Shown here: positions 43,417 to 53,262 of the stretch, piece by piece | Numbering within the stretch: position 1 is the first letter of the stretch | Layout: each line of letters begins with the position of its first letter | Source: an uncultured Eubacteriales bacterium | GTDB taxonomy: Bacteria > Bacillota > Clostridia > Peptostreptococcales > Anaerovoracaceae | DNA length: 64,000 nucleotides | Reading direction: 5' to 3' | Assembly (NCBI GenBank): GCA_902786355.1 | Contig: CADABZ010000001.1 | Location: 176,795-240,794 of the forward strand | Notes under the pieces: model-generated | Told to the model about the DNA's origin: nothing | The model's input: only the letters and a program-made list of their open reading frames with translations | The model's database searches: none | Translations under genes and position numbers: made by a program

Positions 43417-46400
43417 TCATTCCAGTCCGTCCATATCGAACTCGTCTCCGAGCCTGAGGGAAAGCATGCGTGATATACCGTGCTCTGGCATCGTGACTCC
43501 GTAAAGCACGTCGGCATGCTCCATCGTTGCCTTCTGGTGAGTGATAAGAGCAAACTGTATGTTATCGAACTTCTTAAGATAATTGGAGAAGTTCTCTATA
43601 TTGACTTCGTCAAGAGCCGCCTCTACCTCGTCGAGGATGACGAAAGGTGTCGGCTTGGCTTTAAGAACAGCGAACATGAGAGCAATGGCTGTCAGTGTCT
43701 TCTCTCCTCCGGAAAGAAGATTGATGTTCTTGAGCTTCTTGCCCGGCGGCTGCGCTGTTATCTCGATACCGGATTCAAGCGGTCTGCTTTCATCCTCGAG
43801 TCTAAGCTCAGCATAGCCTCCGCCGAAGAGTTCTTTGAAGGTCTCCTCGAAGTTGACAACGACATGATCGAAGTTCTCCTTGAACCTGTTTCTTATGGTC
43901 TTGTCCATGTTGGAGATGATCTCTTCAAGCTCCTTCATTGCCCTTGTGAGATCAGATTCCTGAGCTGTCATGAACTCATATCTCTTGCTTACTGCCTTGT
44001 ACTCTTCGATGGAGCTGACGTTGACGTCGCCGAGCTCCGCAAGGCGGAGTCTGACTTCGCGCGACTCCCTGTTTCCCGCAGTGATAGCGAAGTCAGGAGT
44101 CCTCATCTCGAGGGCCTCGGCGTAACTGACCTCAAACTCGTCCCACAGCTTATCCTTCTGAGTATCCAGAAGCGTCTCATTTCTGGCAGTCTTGACTTCG
44201 ATCTTATATCTCTTCTCACGTGAAGCTTCGACATCCTCACGAAGCTGCCTCTGTTCAGCGGCAAGAGACTCAGCGCGAGCCCTGTTATCTTCTCTCGCAG
44301 CAGATATCTCAGTGAGCCTGGATTCAAGAGCAGCCCTGGATTCCCTGAGTTCAGATTCCCTGTCACTCTGAGCCTCACCGCTGCCTACGAGGACCTCTCT
44401 GTCTCTCTCAAGAGCAGCAGAAGTCTCCGTATGTTCAATAATGATCTCCTCGAGCTCTGTTACATCATCTCTGACTCTCTCGATGATCTCATTTCTTGAG
44501 AGGACCTTGGACTCATATTCACCGATCCTTACCTTGAGAGCAACGATCTTCTCATTATCGTCCTCGATGACAGGCTTAAGCTCTTCAGCTCTGCTCATAA
44601 GCTCCGCCGCCCTGCTGTCAGCATCAGAATATTCCTTCTCAGCCTCAGATATCCTGCTATTGTAATCAGCGATCATCTTATCGGCTCTTTCGATATCCGA
44701 TGCAATGTTTTCTAACTCATTTCTGAAGCGCTCAGAAGCGCCTTCATCAGCTTCCACGATGGAAGCTGCATGATCTCTGTCCGTCTTGAGGACATTGTAT
44801 GCGATCTCGAGCTCAGTTACCTTCTCTCTCTGGCGGTCCCTTTCATCAGCGAGATCATTTTCATGCTTTCTTTCAGCTTCGATCTGATCACTCAGCTCGA
44901 ATATCCTGTCTTTGTATCCCCTGATAAGATCATTGAGTGTGCTGATCTCTTTCTTTCGGTCGAGGAGATTTGCTGTCTTGTTAGCAAATCTTCCTCCGGT
45001 AATAGCTCCGGAAGAATTGATGACCTCTCCGTCGACAGTCACTATCCTGAATCCGCCCGGAACAGACTTGGACATACGCACAGCGTTATCCATATTGTTC
45101 GCTATGATCACCCTGCACAGGAGATATTCAATGATCTCTGAGAATCTGCTCTCACCCTCGACCATATCCGATGCGATACCGATATAACCGGCTGCTTCTC
45201 TGACTCTGCGTCCCGGTTCAAGCGGATCTGAAGTCACAGATTCCACCGGCAGGAATGTAGCACGCCCGGACTTTGATGACTTGAGCCAGCTTACTGCATT
45301 CTTGGCATCTGAATCAGTCTCGCAGACGATGTGCTGAAGAGAGCCTCCGAGAGCTGTTTCCACAGCAGTCTCGTAGCCTTCAGGCACTCTGATTATGTCG
45401 GATACCGTGCCGATGATGCCCTTCAGATTCCTGTGCATCAAAGCTCTGACGGTATTGTTGTATCCTTCGTAGTTAGCCTCCATCTCTTCGATGGTGGATT
45501 TTCTGGCTGCAGCCCTTGTCGACTTCTCGGTGAGCTCAGTGATCTCATCAGAAATCTCCGTTATATGCTTGTTGACAGATATAATCTTATTGGCATATTC
45601 GAAGATTTTCTCTTTTTCGCGCTCAAGAGTCTCTGCACTTTCAGCGATCTCTTCCTCAAGTCTCCTGAGATTGGCCTTGTTCTCGGCTCCGGTCCTGTCG
45701 CTTCCCTCAAAATCAGCCTTCAGGGTCTCAGATCTCTCTTCGAGAGTGCCCTTGTACCTGGTCAGTGTGCTGATCTCAGCCTTTCTTCCGACATTCTTGT
45801 TGCCGATATCGATCATAAGGCTTCTCAGCCTTTCGATCTCGGTATTCAGTTCAGCGGATTCTGCCGAGTGATCGTTATAGACCATGACAGCCTGCCTGAG
45901 TTCCTCCCTGACAGAATCCATCTCATCATTAAGCTCTCTGTCCTTCGCCTCAAGCTCTTCAAGCTCCTGTCTCCTGACACCGAGTTTCTCTTCAGATGAC
46001 TCGATCTCTCCGCTGAGTCTTGTAAGTTCTTTCTCTATATTGGCGAGCTTCTCCTTGTTGAGTTCGCCGCCGCTCATGATAGTATTCAGCTCTTCTATGA
46101 CCGAGAGAAGCTCAGCATTGGCATCTGAATAGCTGTCTGAGAGGCTTGCATCCTCCGCTCTGCTCTTCTCTGCGGCTTCATCGATCTCTCTGAGCCTCGC
46201 TTCCTCAGCAGCGAGTCTTTCAGATATCTCCTGAAGCTCTGTCTTACCTGCCTCAACACTCTCTGTGAGACTGTCGAGATTGTGCAGTATTATATTGATG
46301 CTCAGAGTCTTGTAGCGCTCCCTGAGTTCAAGATACTCAGCAGCTTTCTCCGATTCATCCTTAAGTCCTCCGATGCGGCCTTCGATCTCAGCAATGATAT

Positions 46401-46977
46401 CTCTGACGCGCTCGAGGTTAGCTGAGGCCGTTTTAAGCTTGTTCTCAGCCTCTGTTTTCCTTGTTTTATATAAAACGACGCCGGCAGCCTCTTCGAAGAT
46501 CTGACGCCTGTTTTCAGGCTTTGTGCTGACGATGTCTGCTATCTTTCCCTGTCCGATTATCGAGTAGCCTTCGACACCAATACCTGTATCCATGAAAAGT
46601 TCCCTGATGTCCCTCAGCCTGCACTGGCTTCCGTTGATCAGGTATTCACTTTCACCGGATCTGAACATCCTTCTGGTAACAGCTACCTCGTTGTATTCAA
46701 GCGGCAGGATACCGGATGTGTTGTCGATGACAAGAGTGACCTCAGCCATTCCTTTTGGCTTTCTGGTCGCTGTCCCGGCAAAAATTACATCCTGCATTTT
46801 GCTGCCTCGAAGCTGCCTGGAACTCTGCTCGCCAAGCACCCAGCGGAGAGCATCGCTTATGTTGCTCTTTCCGCTGCCGTTCGGTCCTATGATACAGGTG
46901 ATGCCTTCATTCAGTTCTATGCATACAGGGTCAGCGAAAGACTTGAAACCCTGCATCTCAATTCTTTTAAAATACAT
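43417..46977 (-). CDS. smc: Chromosome segregation protein SMC
   Basis: ATPase of 1186 residues that folds and separates chromosomes as a dimer with ScpAB. The N-terminal Walker A is in IIGPNGSGKSNISDALRWVLGEQ. Two long coiled coils (about 165-500 and 670-1010) flank the hinge (about 515-640, with GIIGTVSDIIRVPEGYE). The C-terminal head has the signature LLSGGEKTLTAIAL and Walker B FVILDEVEAALDE. It is 11 bases behind rnc. Confidence 0.97.
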   Translation of the reverse strand: MYFKRIEMQGFKSFADPVCIELNEGITCIIGPNGSGKSNISDALRWVLGEQSSRQLRGSKMQDVIFAGTATRKPKGMAEVTLVIDNTSGILPLEYNEVAVTRRMFRSGESEYLINGSQCRLRDIRELFMDTGIGVEGYSIIGQGKIADIVSTKPENRRQIFEEAAGVVLYKTRKTEAENKLKTASANLERVRDIIAEIEGRIGGLKDESEKAAEYLELRERYKTLSINIILHNLDSLTESVEAGKTELQEISERLAAEEARLREIDEAAEKSRAEDASLSDSYSDANAELLSVIEELNTIMSGGELNKEKLANIEKELTRLSGEIESSEEKLGVRRQELEELEAKDRELNDEMDSVREELRQAVMVYNDHSAESAELNTEIERLRSLMIDIGNKNVGRKAEISTLTRYKGTLEERSETLKADFEGSDRTGAENKANLRRLEEEIAESAETLEREKEKIFEYANKIISVNKHITEISDEITELTEKSTRAAARKSTIEEMEANYEGYNNTVRALMHRNLKGIIGTVSDIIRVPEGYETAVETALGGSLQHIVCETDSDAKNAVSWLKSSKSGRATFLPVESVTSDPLEPGRRVREAAGYIGIASDMVEGESRFSEIIEYLLCRVIIANNMDNAVRMSKSVPGGFRIVTVDGEVINSSGAITGGRFANKTANLLDRKKEISTLNDLIRGYKDRIFELSDQIEAERKHENDLADERDRQREKVTELEIAYNVLKTDRDHAASIVEADEGASERFRNELENIASDIERADKMIADYNSRISEAEKEYSDADSRAAELMSRAEELKPVIEDDNEKIVALKVRIGEYESKVLSRNEIIERVRDDVTELEEIIIEHTETSAALERDREVLVGSGEAQSDRESELRESRAALESRLTEISAAREDNRARAESLAAEQRQLREDVEASREKRYKIEVKTARNETLLDTQKDKLWDEFEVSYAEALEMRTPDFAITAGNRESREVRLRLAELGDVNVSSIEEYKAVSKRYEFMTAQESDLTRAMKELEEIISNMDKTIRNRFKENFDHVVVNFEETFKELFGGGYAELRLEDESRPLESGIEITAQPPGKKLKNINLLSGGEKTLTAIALMFAVLKAKPTPFVILDEVEAALDEVNIENFSNYLKKFDNIQFALITHQKATMEHADVLYGVTMPEHGISRMLSLRLGDEFDMDGLE

Positions 46978-46988
46978 ATATTCTTATA

Positions 46989-47684
46989 TCAGTCCAGCCT
47001 TCTGGACAGAGCGTCTCTGGCAGCTTCCTGCTCAGCCTTTGACTTGCTTTTGCCGCTTCCGCAGCCAAGCACACTGGTTCCTGCAGTTACTTCTACTGTA
47101 AAAGTCTTGTCGTGATCAGGTCCTTTCTCGGAAACAGTAGTATACCTGATCCTGATATCGTGCTCCTTCTCCTGCAGCTTTTCCTGGAGCATCGTCTTGT
47201 AGTCATGGCGGAGCTTTCCGGCTACAGCGAGCTCGATCCTGCTGCCGAGAAGTGAAAGGATGACTTTCTTTCCGGCATCATATCCTCCGTCTGTTATGAT
47301 AGCTCCTATCATTGCCTCGAATGTATCAGCTAGTATAGAGTCCTTGTTGCGTCCGCCTGTGGCCTCCTCGCCTTTTCCCATGTATATGTAATCGCCGAGA
47401 TTGATCTCTCTGGCGGTTTCAGCAAGGGATTCCTCGCGGACTACGTCTGCTCTGTTCTTGGAAAGAACTCCTTCAGGAGCATTTTTCATTATCCTGAACA
47501 GTTCAGCCCCTACAGCAGCGTCCACATACGCATCTCCTATGAACTCGAGGCGTTCATTATTGGATCTGTAGTCCATCCTGTGCTCCGAAGAGTATGAGCT
47601 GTGAGTAAGAGCGTTGGTAAGAAGCGTTCTGTCACGGAACTCATAGCCTATCGTGGACAGGAGGTCTGTTACATCTTTCTTCAT
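46989..47684 (-). CDS. rnc: Ribonuclease III
   Basis: Double-stranded RNA endonuclease (231 residues) for rRNA and mRNA processing. The catalytic signature is NERLEFIGDAYVDAAVG and the second acidic site is in ADTFEAMIGAII. The C-terminal dsRNA-binding domain (about 155-228) ends with GKSKSKAEQEAARDAL. The start overlaps the plsX stop (ATGA), with GGAG about 10 bases upstream. In most Firmicutes acpP lies between the fatty acid genes and rnc; here it is absent. Confidence 0.96.
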   Translation of the reverse strand: MKKDVTDLLSTIGYEFRDRTLLTNALTHSSYSSEHRMDYRSNNERLEFIGDAYVDAAVGAELFRIMKNAPEGVLSKNRADVVREESLAETAREINLGDYIYMGKGEEATGGRNKDSILADTFEAMIGAIITDGGYDAGKKVILSLLGSRIELAVAGKLRHDYKTMLQEKLQEKEHDIRIRYTTVSEKGPDHDKTFTVEVTAGTSVLGCGSGKSKSKAEQEAARDALSRRLD

Positions 47685-48763
47685 TTATCTTCTTCTCCGG
47701 ATCTGAATAATTCAGCATTCTGGGTCACAGCATCAGCTATCATCTGAGTGACATTATTACGCACATAAGGGATAGCCTTCATGATTCCGTAATAGACCTC
47801 TATAGCCTTGGAATTGCCGTGCACCTTCATAACTGCGCCTTTGAGTCCGAGGATCGGCGCTCCGCCGGCATCAGAATAATCGAACATTTCTTTCAGCTCG
47901 GTTATCTTATTGTATGCAAGCAAAGCTCCCATTCTGGCAAGTACGCCCTCTGTCAGCTTCTTCTTGAACTGCTTCATGATAGCAAGTGCAACACCTTCGC
48001 TGCCTTTCAGGAAGACATTACCGGAAAAACCGTCTGTGATTACTACCTCGCAGTCTGCAACAGCGACATCGCGTCCCTCGATATTGCCGCCGAAGTTGAT
48101 GCTGCTTCCTGCCAGGAGCTTGTGAGCCTCCTTGTGCAGTTCATCGCCCTTGCTGTCTTCAGCGCCTATGTTGAGAAGCATGACCTCAGGATTTTTCACG
48201 CCTTTTACTCCTTCGACATACATAGCTCCCATGATACCGTTCTGGAATATGTATTCAGGCTTTGCTTCCACATTGGCTCCGCAGTCAAGCAGCAGAGTCG
48301 TGCCGCCTGTGTGCATCTTAGGGAACCATGCCGCGATTGCAGGTCTCCTGATCCCCTTGATCCTTCCAAGAGTTACAAGGCCTCCTGCAAGAAGAGCTCC
48401 GGTGCTTCCTGCTGATACAAAAGCATCTCCTTCGCCGCTCTTAAGCATCGTCATTGCCTTGACTATAGTGGAATCCTTCTTCTTCCTTACAGCCATTGCA
48501 GGAGCTTCATCATTGGTGATGACTTCTGTTGCATTGATGATATCGATATTGCCGTATCTGCAGACGTCATCACTGATTCTCTGAGGATCGCTGCAGTCCC
48601 AGTTTTCCGCTCTGAGACAGTTGAGCATCAGTTCCTCAGGTCCTATGATCCCCACGAAAATCTCAGGATCGAGCTGCGCCAGCTCGTGAGCTGCCATAGT
48701 TGCTCCTTTTACGATTTCCTGAGGAGCATTATCTCCTCCCATACCATCAACGATTATCTTCAT
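47681..48763 (-). CDS. plsX: Phosphate acyltransferase PlsX
   Basis: Converts acyl-ACP to acyl phosphate, the donor used by PlsY, at the cytosolic face of the membrane. 360 residues. Landmarks are VDGMGGDNAPQEIVKGA, SAGSTGALLAGGLVTLGRI, GANVEAKPEYIFQNGIMG, NIGAEDSKGDELHKEAH and VITDGFSGNVFLKGSEG. It follows rlmN after 4 bases. With the plsY/gpsA fusion 7 kb downstream, three steps of phosphatidic acid synthesis are in one operon. Confidence 0.97.
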   Translation of the reverse strand: MKIIVDGMGGDNAPQEIVKGATMAAHELAQLDPEIFVGIIGPEELMLNCLRAENWDCSDPQRISDDVCRYGNIDIINATEVITNDEAPAMAVRKKKDSTIVKAMTMLKSGEGDAFVSAGSTGALLAGGLVTLGRIKGIRRPAIAAWFPKMHTGGTTLLLDCGANVEAKPEYIFQNGIMGAMYVEGVKGVKNPEVMLLNIGAEDSKGDELHKEAHKLLAGSSINFGGNIEGRDVAVADCEVVITDGFSGNVFLKGSEGVALAIMKQFKKKLTEGVLARMGALLAYNKITELKEMFDYSDAGGAPILGLKGAVMKVHGNSKAIEVYYGIMKAIPYVRNNVTQMIADAVTQNAELFRSGEEDK

Positions 48764-48767
48764 ATAC

Positions 48768-49799
48768 TTATCCCCGTTTATTATCTGCCCTTAGCTGACC
48801 GCATGCAGCATCTATATCGCTTCCGAGCGTACGCCTTACTGTGACAGCGACACCGGAATCTTCGAGCACCTTCCTGAAAGCAGATACTCTTGCGCCCTCT
48901 GCGGTCTTGTATTCTCTTCCCTTCACCTCATTGAGAGGTATCAGGTTGACATGTGTGAGCCATCCTCTGAGTCTGTGCGCAAGAGAACGCGCATCCGCCT
49001 CAGAATCATTGACGTCTCTTATTAGCGCATATTCAAAAGTAATGCGCCTGTGTGTTTTCTCTGTGTACGCCCTGCATGCTTCGATAAGCTCATCATATCC
49101 GTACTTTCTGGCGACCGGCATAGTCCTCATACGCTTGTCGCCGTCAGGCGCATGAAGCGATACTGCCAGATTGACCTGAGGAAAATCCTCAGCGAATCTT
49201 GCTATCATCGGAATGATGCCGCATGTCGATACAGTGATGTTGCGAAGGCTCAGGCCCACGCCTGCAGGATCGTTGATCAGCCTCAGGAAACGAGCTACCT
49301 CATCGTAATTGTCAAAAGGCTCGCCCATCCCCATTATGACTACGTGATTGATATCCTCGCCTGTAAGTCTCTTCATCCTGAGAACTTCGCCGAGCATCTC
49401 CCCTCCGGTAAGGTCACGCATCTTGCCGTCCATGGTGCTCGCGCAGAACGTGCACCCCATGAGGCATCCTACCTGCGAAGAGATACATATCGAATTGCCG
49501 TAGCTGTACTTCATGAATACAGATTCGACTCTTGCTCCGTCTCTGAATTCATACAGGCACTTTCTGGTCCCGTCCGCAGCTGAGATCTGTTCAGTGACCA
49601 CTTCAGGCTGCCCGATATAGTAACCTTCAGACGCCAGTGCTTCTCTCAGCTTAAGCGGAACATTATTCATTTCATCGAATGAAGCCGCGCCCCTGGCAAG
49701 CCATCCGAATATCTGTTTTGCACGGAACTTCTTCTCGCCGAGCCCGGTGACAATGTCAGCGAGCTCAGCCATACTGAAGTCCAATAGATTTTTACTCAT
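48768..49799 (-). CDS. rlmN: 23S rRNA A2503 / tRNA A37 methyltransferase
   Basis: Radical SAM enzyme (343 residues) that adds a C2 methyl group to A2503 of 23S rRNA and A37 of some tRNAs. The cluster motif is CLMGCTFC within SSQVGCLMGCTFCAST, and the methyl-carrying cysteine is probably in SDIDAACGQL near the C-terminus. NHVVIMGMGEPFDNYD and NLAVSLHAPDGDKR are also typical. It lies 20 bases behind ileS. Cfr is a relative, but the chromosomal operon position favours RlmN. Confidence 0.95.
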   Translation of the reverse strand: MSKNLLDFSMAELADIVTGLGEKKFRAKQIFGWLARGAASFDEMNNVPLKLREALASEGYYIGQPEVVTEQISAADGTRKCLYEFRDGARVESVFMKYSYGNSICISSQVGCLMGCTFCASTMDGKMRDLTGGEMLGEVLRMKRLTGEDINHVVIMGMGEPFDNYDEVARFLRLINDPAGVGLSLRNITVSTCGIIPMIARFAEDFPQVNLAVSLHAPDGDKRMRTMPVARKYGYDELIEACRAYTEKTHRRITFEYALIRDVNDSEADARSLAHRLRGWLTHVNLIPLNEVKGREYKTAEGARVSAFRKVLEDSGVAVTVRRTLGSDIDAACGQLRADNKRG

Positions 49800-49819
49800 G
49801 TATATCGATCTGTGTGTGA

Positions 49820-52800
49820 TTACTGTACTTTTTCGACAGCGATACCTGTCTTGTGTCCGTTGATATCGAACTCTGCAAGGCCTTCAGCCTCTTCGATTCC
49901 GACTGCAATAGTCTCATCCATGATGAAGCTCTTTGCCTTCTCAACTGCTGCCTTGATCTCATCATCAGCGCACATGAAGATCCTGATCTCATCCATCATC
50001 TGGAAGTCAGCCTGCTTACGCAGCTGCTGGATCTTGGAGATGACCTCTCTTACATAACCCTGCTCGATGAGCTCAGGTGTAAGAGTTGTATCAAGGATGA
50101 CGAAGACGTTGTTGTCCATTCCGACAACGAATCCTTCCTTGGAGGAGATCCTTACGTCAACGAGATCCTCTGTGATCTCATATTCAGTGCCGCCGAGCTC
50201 CATAGTGACAGGGCCTTCACCGAGCTTTCCGATGAATTCCTTAGCGTCTGTCTGAGCAAGTGCTGCGCCGAATGCCTTGACATTCTTGCCGAGTACAGGA
50301 CCTGCAGCTCTGAAGTTAGGCTTAACCTGGAAGTTCATGTATTTGTCCAGATCATCTTCGTAGAAGACTTCGCCTACGTTGAGCTCTTCAGTGATAAGTG
50401 AAGTCAGGTCGCCGATAACATCCTTGTAGCTTCCGTCTACGATGACCTTGCTGAGAGGTTGTCTGACCTTGAGCTTCTCCTGCTCTCTTGTGGAACGTCC
50501 GAGGTTGACAAGTGTCTTGACGAGATCCATTCTGTGCTCTGTCTCTTCGTCGATGAGCGACTCGTCTGCCTCCGGATAGTAAGCTGTATGAACTGTTACA
50601 TCACCTGTGAGCTTTGTATAGATCTCATCTGAGATGAACGGAGCGACAGGTGCCATCATCTTGGAAAGTCCTACGAGCACTTCATAAGTAGTCGCATATG
50701 CAGACTTCTTGTCTGTGCTCATTCCCTCAGCGAAGAATCTTCTTCTTGCTCTTCTGATATACCAGTTGGACAGATCTCCGTCGATGAACTCGCCAATAGC
50801 TCTTACGGTCTTCATGTGATCGTAATTGTCCATAGCTTCTGTTGTGACCTTGATCAGCCTGTTGTATTTGGAAATGATCCATCTGTCGAGAAGAGGTCTC
50901 TCAGCATAAGGAACATCAAGCTTATCTGCTTCGATGCCGTCGATATTAGCATACAGGCAGAAGAAGTTGTAAGTATTTCTCAGTGTGCTGAACACCTTGC
51001 TGATTACTTCCTTGACGCCGTCCTCATCGAACTTGGTCGGAGTCCATGCAGGTGAACCGTATACGAGATACCATCTTACAGCGTCAGCGCCGTATTTATC
51101 CATCATCTCAAAAGGATTGACGGTGTTTCCGACGTGCTTCGACATCTTCTTGCCGTTCTTGTCGAGGATGAGGTCGTTGACGAGAACGTTTCTGTATGGA
51201 GCACAGCCCTTGATGATAGTGCTGATAGCCATCAGTGAGTAGAACCATCCTCTTGTCTGGTCGATACCTTCGCAGATAAAGTCAGCCGGGAAGAGTTCTT
51301 TCTCGAATCTGTCAGCGTTCTCGAACGGGTAATGCCACTGAGCGAAAGGCATAGCTCCTGAGTCGAACCAGCAGTCCATTACTTCAGGGATCCTGTGCAT
51401 GCTCTTGCCGCACTCTGGGCACTTGATTGTGATCTCATCAACGTACGGTCTGTGGAGCTCTATAGTCTCGTCGATATCCTGCTCTACGTCAGCAACGAGC
51501 TGTGCTCTTGAACCTACGCAGTGGAGGTGTCCGCATTCGCACTTCCAGATAGGAATCGGTGTTCCCCAGTATCTTGATCTTGAGATAGCCCAGTCCTTGA
51601 CTTCCTCAAGCCAGTTGCCGAAACGCTTCTCGCCTACATATGGCGGGAACCAGTTGACTGTATTGTTGTTGGCTACGAGCTCGTCTCTGAGCTTTGTCAT
51701 CTCGATGTACCATGACTTGTTAGCATAGTATACGAGCGGTGTATTGCATCTCCAGCAGTGTGGATATGCGTGCTCGAGCTTCTGCTTTGCATAGATCTTG
51801 TCGTCCTGTGCAAGATACTTGATGATGTCTACATCAAGTCCGTCTTCCATTACGAACCTTCCGGCCCATGGAGTCTCGGTGTAGCATCCTCTCTCATCAA
51901 CCGGCTGCATTACAGCGAGGTTATACTTGCGTCCGCAGTTATAGTCGTCTTCACCAAAAGCAGGTGCGGTATGAACGATACCTGTACCGTCTGATGTGCT
52001 GACGTAGTCCATGCATGTTACGATGAACGCATTCTTGCCTTTTTCAGGAACGCAGAATGGCTCAAGCTGCTCATATGTCCAGTACTCCATGTCGGAGCCC
52101 TTGACCTTCTCAACTACCTCATACTCATCCTTGCCGAATGTAACGCCTGCGAGTGCCTCTGCTACCCACAGCAGATTGCCTTCGTTTTCTCCGGACTTCA
52201 TAAGGCACTTGACGTAATCTATATCAGGACCTACTGTCAGAGCGATGTTGGAAGCAAGTGTCCAAGGTGTTGTCGTCCATGCGAGGAAATACTCGTTGTT
52301 ATGATCGACGCCTGTACGTCTGAACTTGCAGGTAAGTGTGTTGACCTTTATATCCTTGTAGCCCTGAGCTACTTCGTGGGATGCAAGACCTGTTCCGCAT
52401 CTCGGGCAGTATGGCAGGATCTTGTATCCTTCATATACGAGGCCCTTGTCGAAAGCGTTCTTGATGATCCACCAGCCGGTCTCGATGTAGTCGTTCTTGT
52501 AAGTGATGTAAGGATCGTCCATATCTGCAAGATAAGCCATCTTGTCAGACATGTCTGTCCACATCTGTGTATAGGTGAAAACAGATTCACGGCACTTCTC
52601 ATTGAATTCTCTGATGCCGTACTTCTCGATGTTCTGCTTGCCGCTGAATCCGAGCTGCTTCTCTACTTCGATCTCTACCGGAAGACCGTGAGTATCCCAG
52701 CCGCCTTTTCTCTTGACCTGGAAGCCCTTCATGGTCTTATACCTGTTGATGGAATCCTTGAGTGTTCTTGCCATCATGTGATGGATACCCGGCTTACCGT

Positions 52801-52948
52801 TAGCTGTCGGAGGTCCTTCGTAGAATACGAAAGACGGAGCTCCTTCTCTTGCCTTTACGCAGAGATCAAGCATATCGATATCTTTCCAGTGCTTTACCTG
52901 CTGCTCCTGAACCTCAGCTACAGGCTTATCATTAAGATTTTCAAACAT
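49820..52948 (-). CDS. ileS: Isoleucyl-tRNA synthetase, eukaryote-like (type 2) form
   Basis: Class I synthetase of 1042 residues charging tRNA-Ile. The HIGH-type motif is in GPPTANGKPGIHHMMART, followed by the IleS2-like GGWDTHGLPVEIEVEKQLG; the KMSKS-type motif is KMSKHVGN. An internal zinc knuckle (CPRCGTGL) and CPECGKSMH are visible. Length, the GKPGIHH form and the C-terminus without a zinc finger match the type 2 group, which is usually less sensitive to mupirocin. The start at 52948 has GGGAG 11 bases upstream; a longer frame to 53038 has none. It opens the long operon. No T-box was found in the leader. Confidence 0.95.
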   Translation of the reverse strand: MFENLNDKPVAEVQEQQVKHWKDIDMLDLCVKAREGAPSFVFYEGPPTANGKPGIHHMMARTLKDSINRYKTMKGFQVKRKGGWDTHGLPVEIEVEKQLGFSGKQNIEKYGIREFNEKCRESVFTYTQMWTDMSDKMAYLADMDDPYITYKNDYIETGWWIIKNAFDKGLVYEGYKILPYCPRCGTGLASHEVAQGYKDIKVNTLTCKFRRTGVDHNNEYFLAWTTTPWTLASNIALTVGPDIDYVKCLMKSGENEGNLLWVAEALAGVTFGKDEYEVVEKVKGSDMEYWTYEQLEPFCVPEKGKNAFIVTCMDYVSTSDGTGIVHTAPAFGEDDYNCGRKYNLAVMQPVDERGCYTETPWAGRFVMEDGLDVDIIKYLAQDDKIYAKQKLEHAYPHCWRCNTPLVYYANKSWYIEMTKLRDELVANNNTVNWFPPYVGEKRFGNWLEEVKDWAISRSRYWGTPIPIWKCECGHLHCVGSRAQLVADVEQDIDETIELHRPYVDEITIKCPECGKSMHRIPEVMDCWFDSGAMPFAQWHYPFENADRFEKELFPADFICEGIDQTRGWFYSLMAISTIIKGCAPYRNVLVNDLILDKNGKKMSKHVGNTVNPFEMMDKYGADAVRWYLVYGSPAWTPTKFDEDGVKEVISKVFSTLRNTYNFFCLYANIDGIEADKLDVPYAERPLLDRWIISKYNRLIKVTTEAMDNYDHMKTVRAIGEFIDGDLSNWYIRRARRRFFAEGMSTDKKSAYATTYEVLVGLSKMMAPVAPFISDEIYTKLTGDVTVHTAYYPEADESLIDEETEHRMDLVKTLVNLGRSTREQEKLKVRQPLSKVIVDGSYKDVIGDLTSLITEELNVGEVFYEDDLDKYMNFQVKPNFRAAGPVLGKNVKAFGAALAQTDAKEFIGKLGEGPVTMELGGTEYEITEDLVDVRISSKEGFVVGMDNNVFVILDTTLTPELIEQGYVREVISKIQQLRKQADFQMMDEIRIFMCADDEIKAAVEKAKSFIMDETIAVGIEEAEGLAEFDINGHKTGIAVEKVQ

Positions 52949-53097
52949 ACTTTTTACTACTCCCTTATTAAATAAATACTTTTCCTGATCCAGTACAGCA
53001 CCCATTGTGCCAATCGGCCGCCCATCAAACCTGCTCAATTAATGAACTGCCGAATGGCATACTGAGACATACTAAACCATCATTTCATAACTGATAG

Positions 53098-53106
53098 ATT
53101 GTACCA
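53098..53106 (-). promoter_or_regulatory. Extended -10 promoter element before ileS
   Basis: On the minus strand TGGTACAAT. The leader to the ileS start would be about 140 bases. No clear -35 box is seen at 17 bases. The rest of 52949-53148 shows no reading frame with support and no riboswitch I can recognise. Confidence 0.5.
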
Positions 53107-53148
53107 TATTTCAAGATGCTAATGCATCAAATTTCAGCATTTTACAGG

Positions 53149-53182
53149 CAAAAAAGCAGAGAGCGCCAGGCTTCTCTGCTTT
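53149..53182 (-). terminator. Intrinsic terminator after the large surface protein gene
   Basis: As minus-strand RNA AAGCAGAGA pairs with TCTCTGCTT (9 bp, 10-base loop), followed by TTTTTTGCC. It is about 80 bases after the stop codon at 53263. Confidence 0.88.
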
Positions 53183-53262
53183 CGTGTGTTGTATTTCTGC
53201 TGCAGCATGTACAATGTCACTGCACTTGCTGCAATATTACTGATGTATAAGGATCCGACACC

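Noticed and set aside
52949-53100. T-box riboswitch before ileS
   Set aside because: The leader is short and lacks the GGTGG-type antiterminator sequence and a terminator pair.
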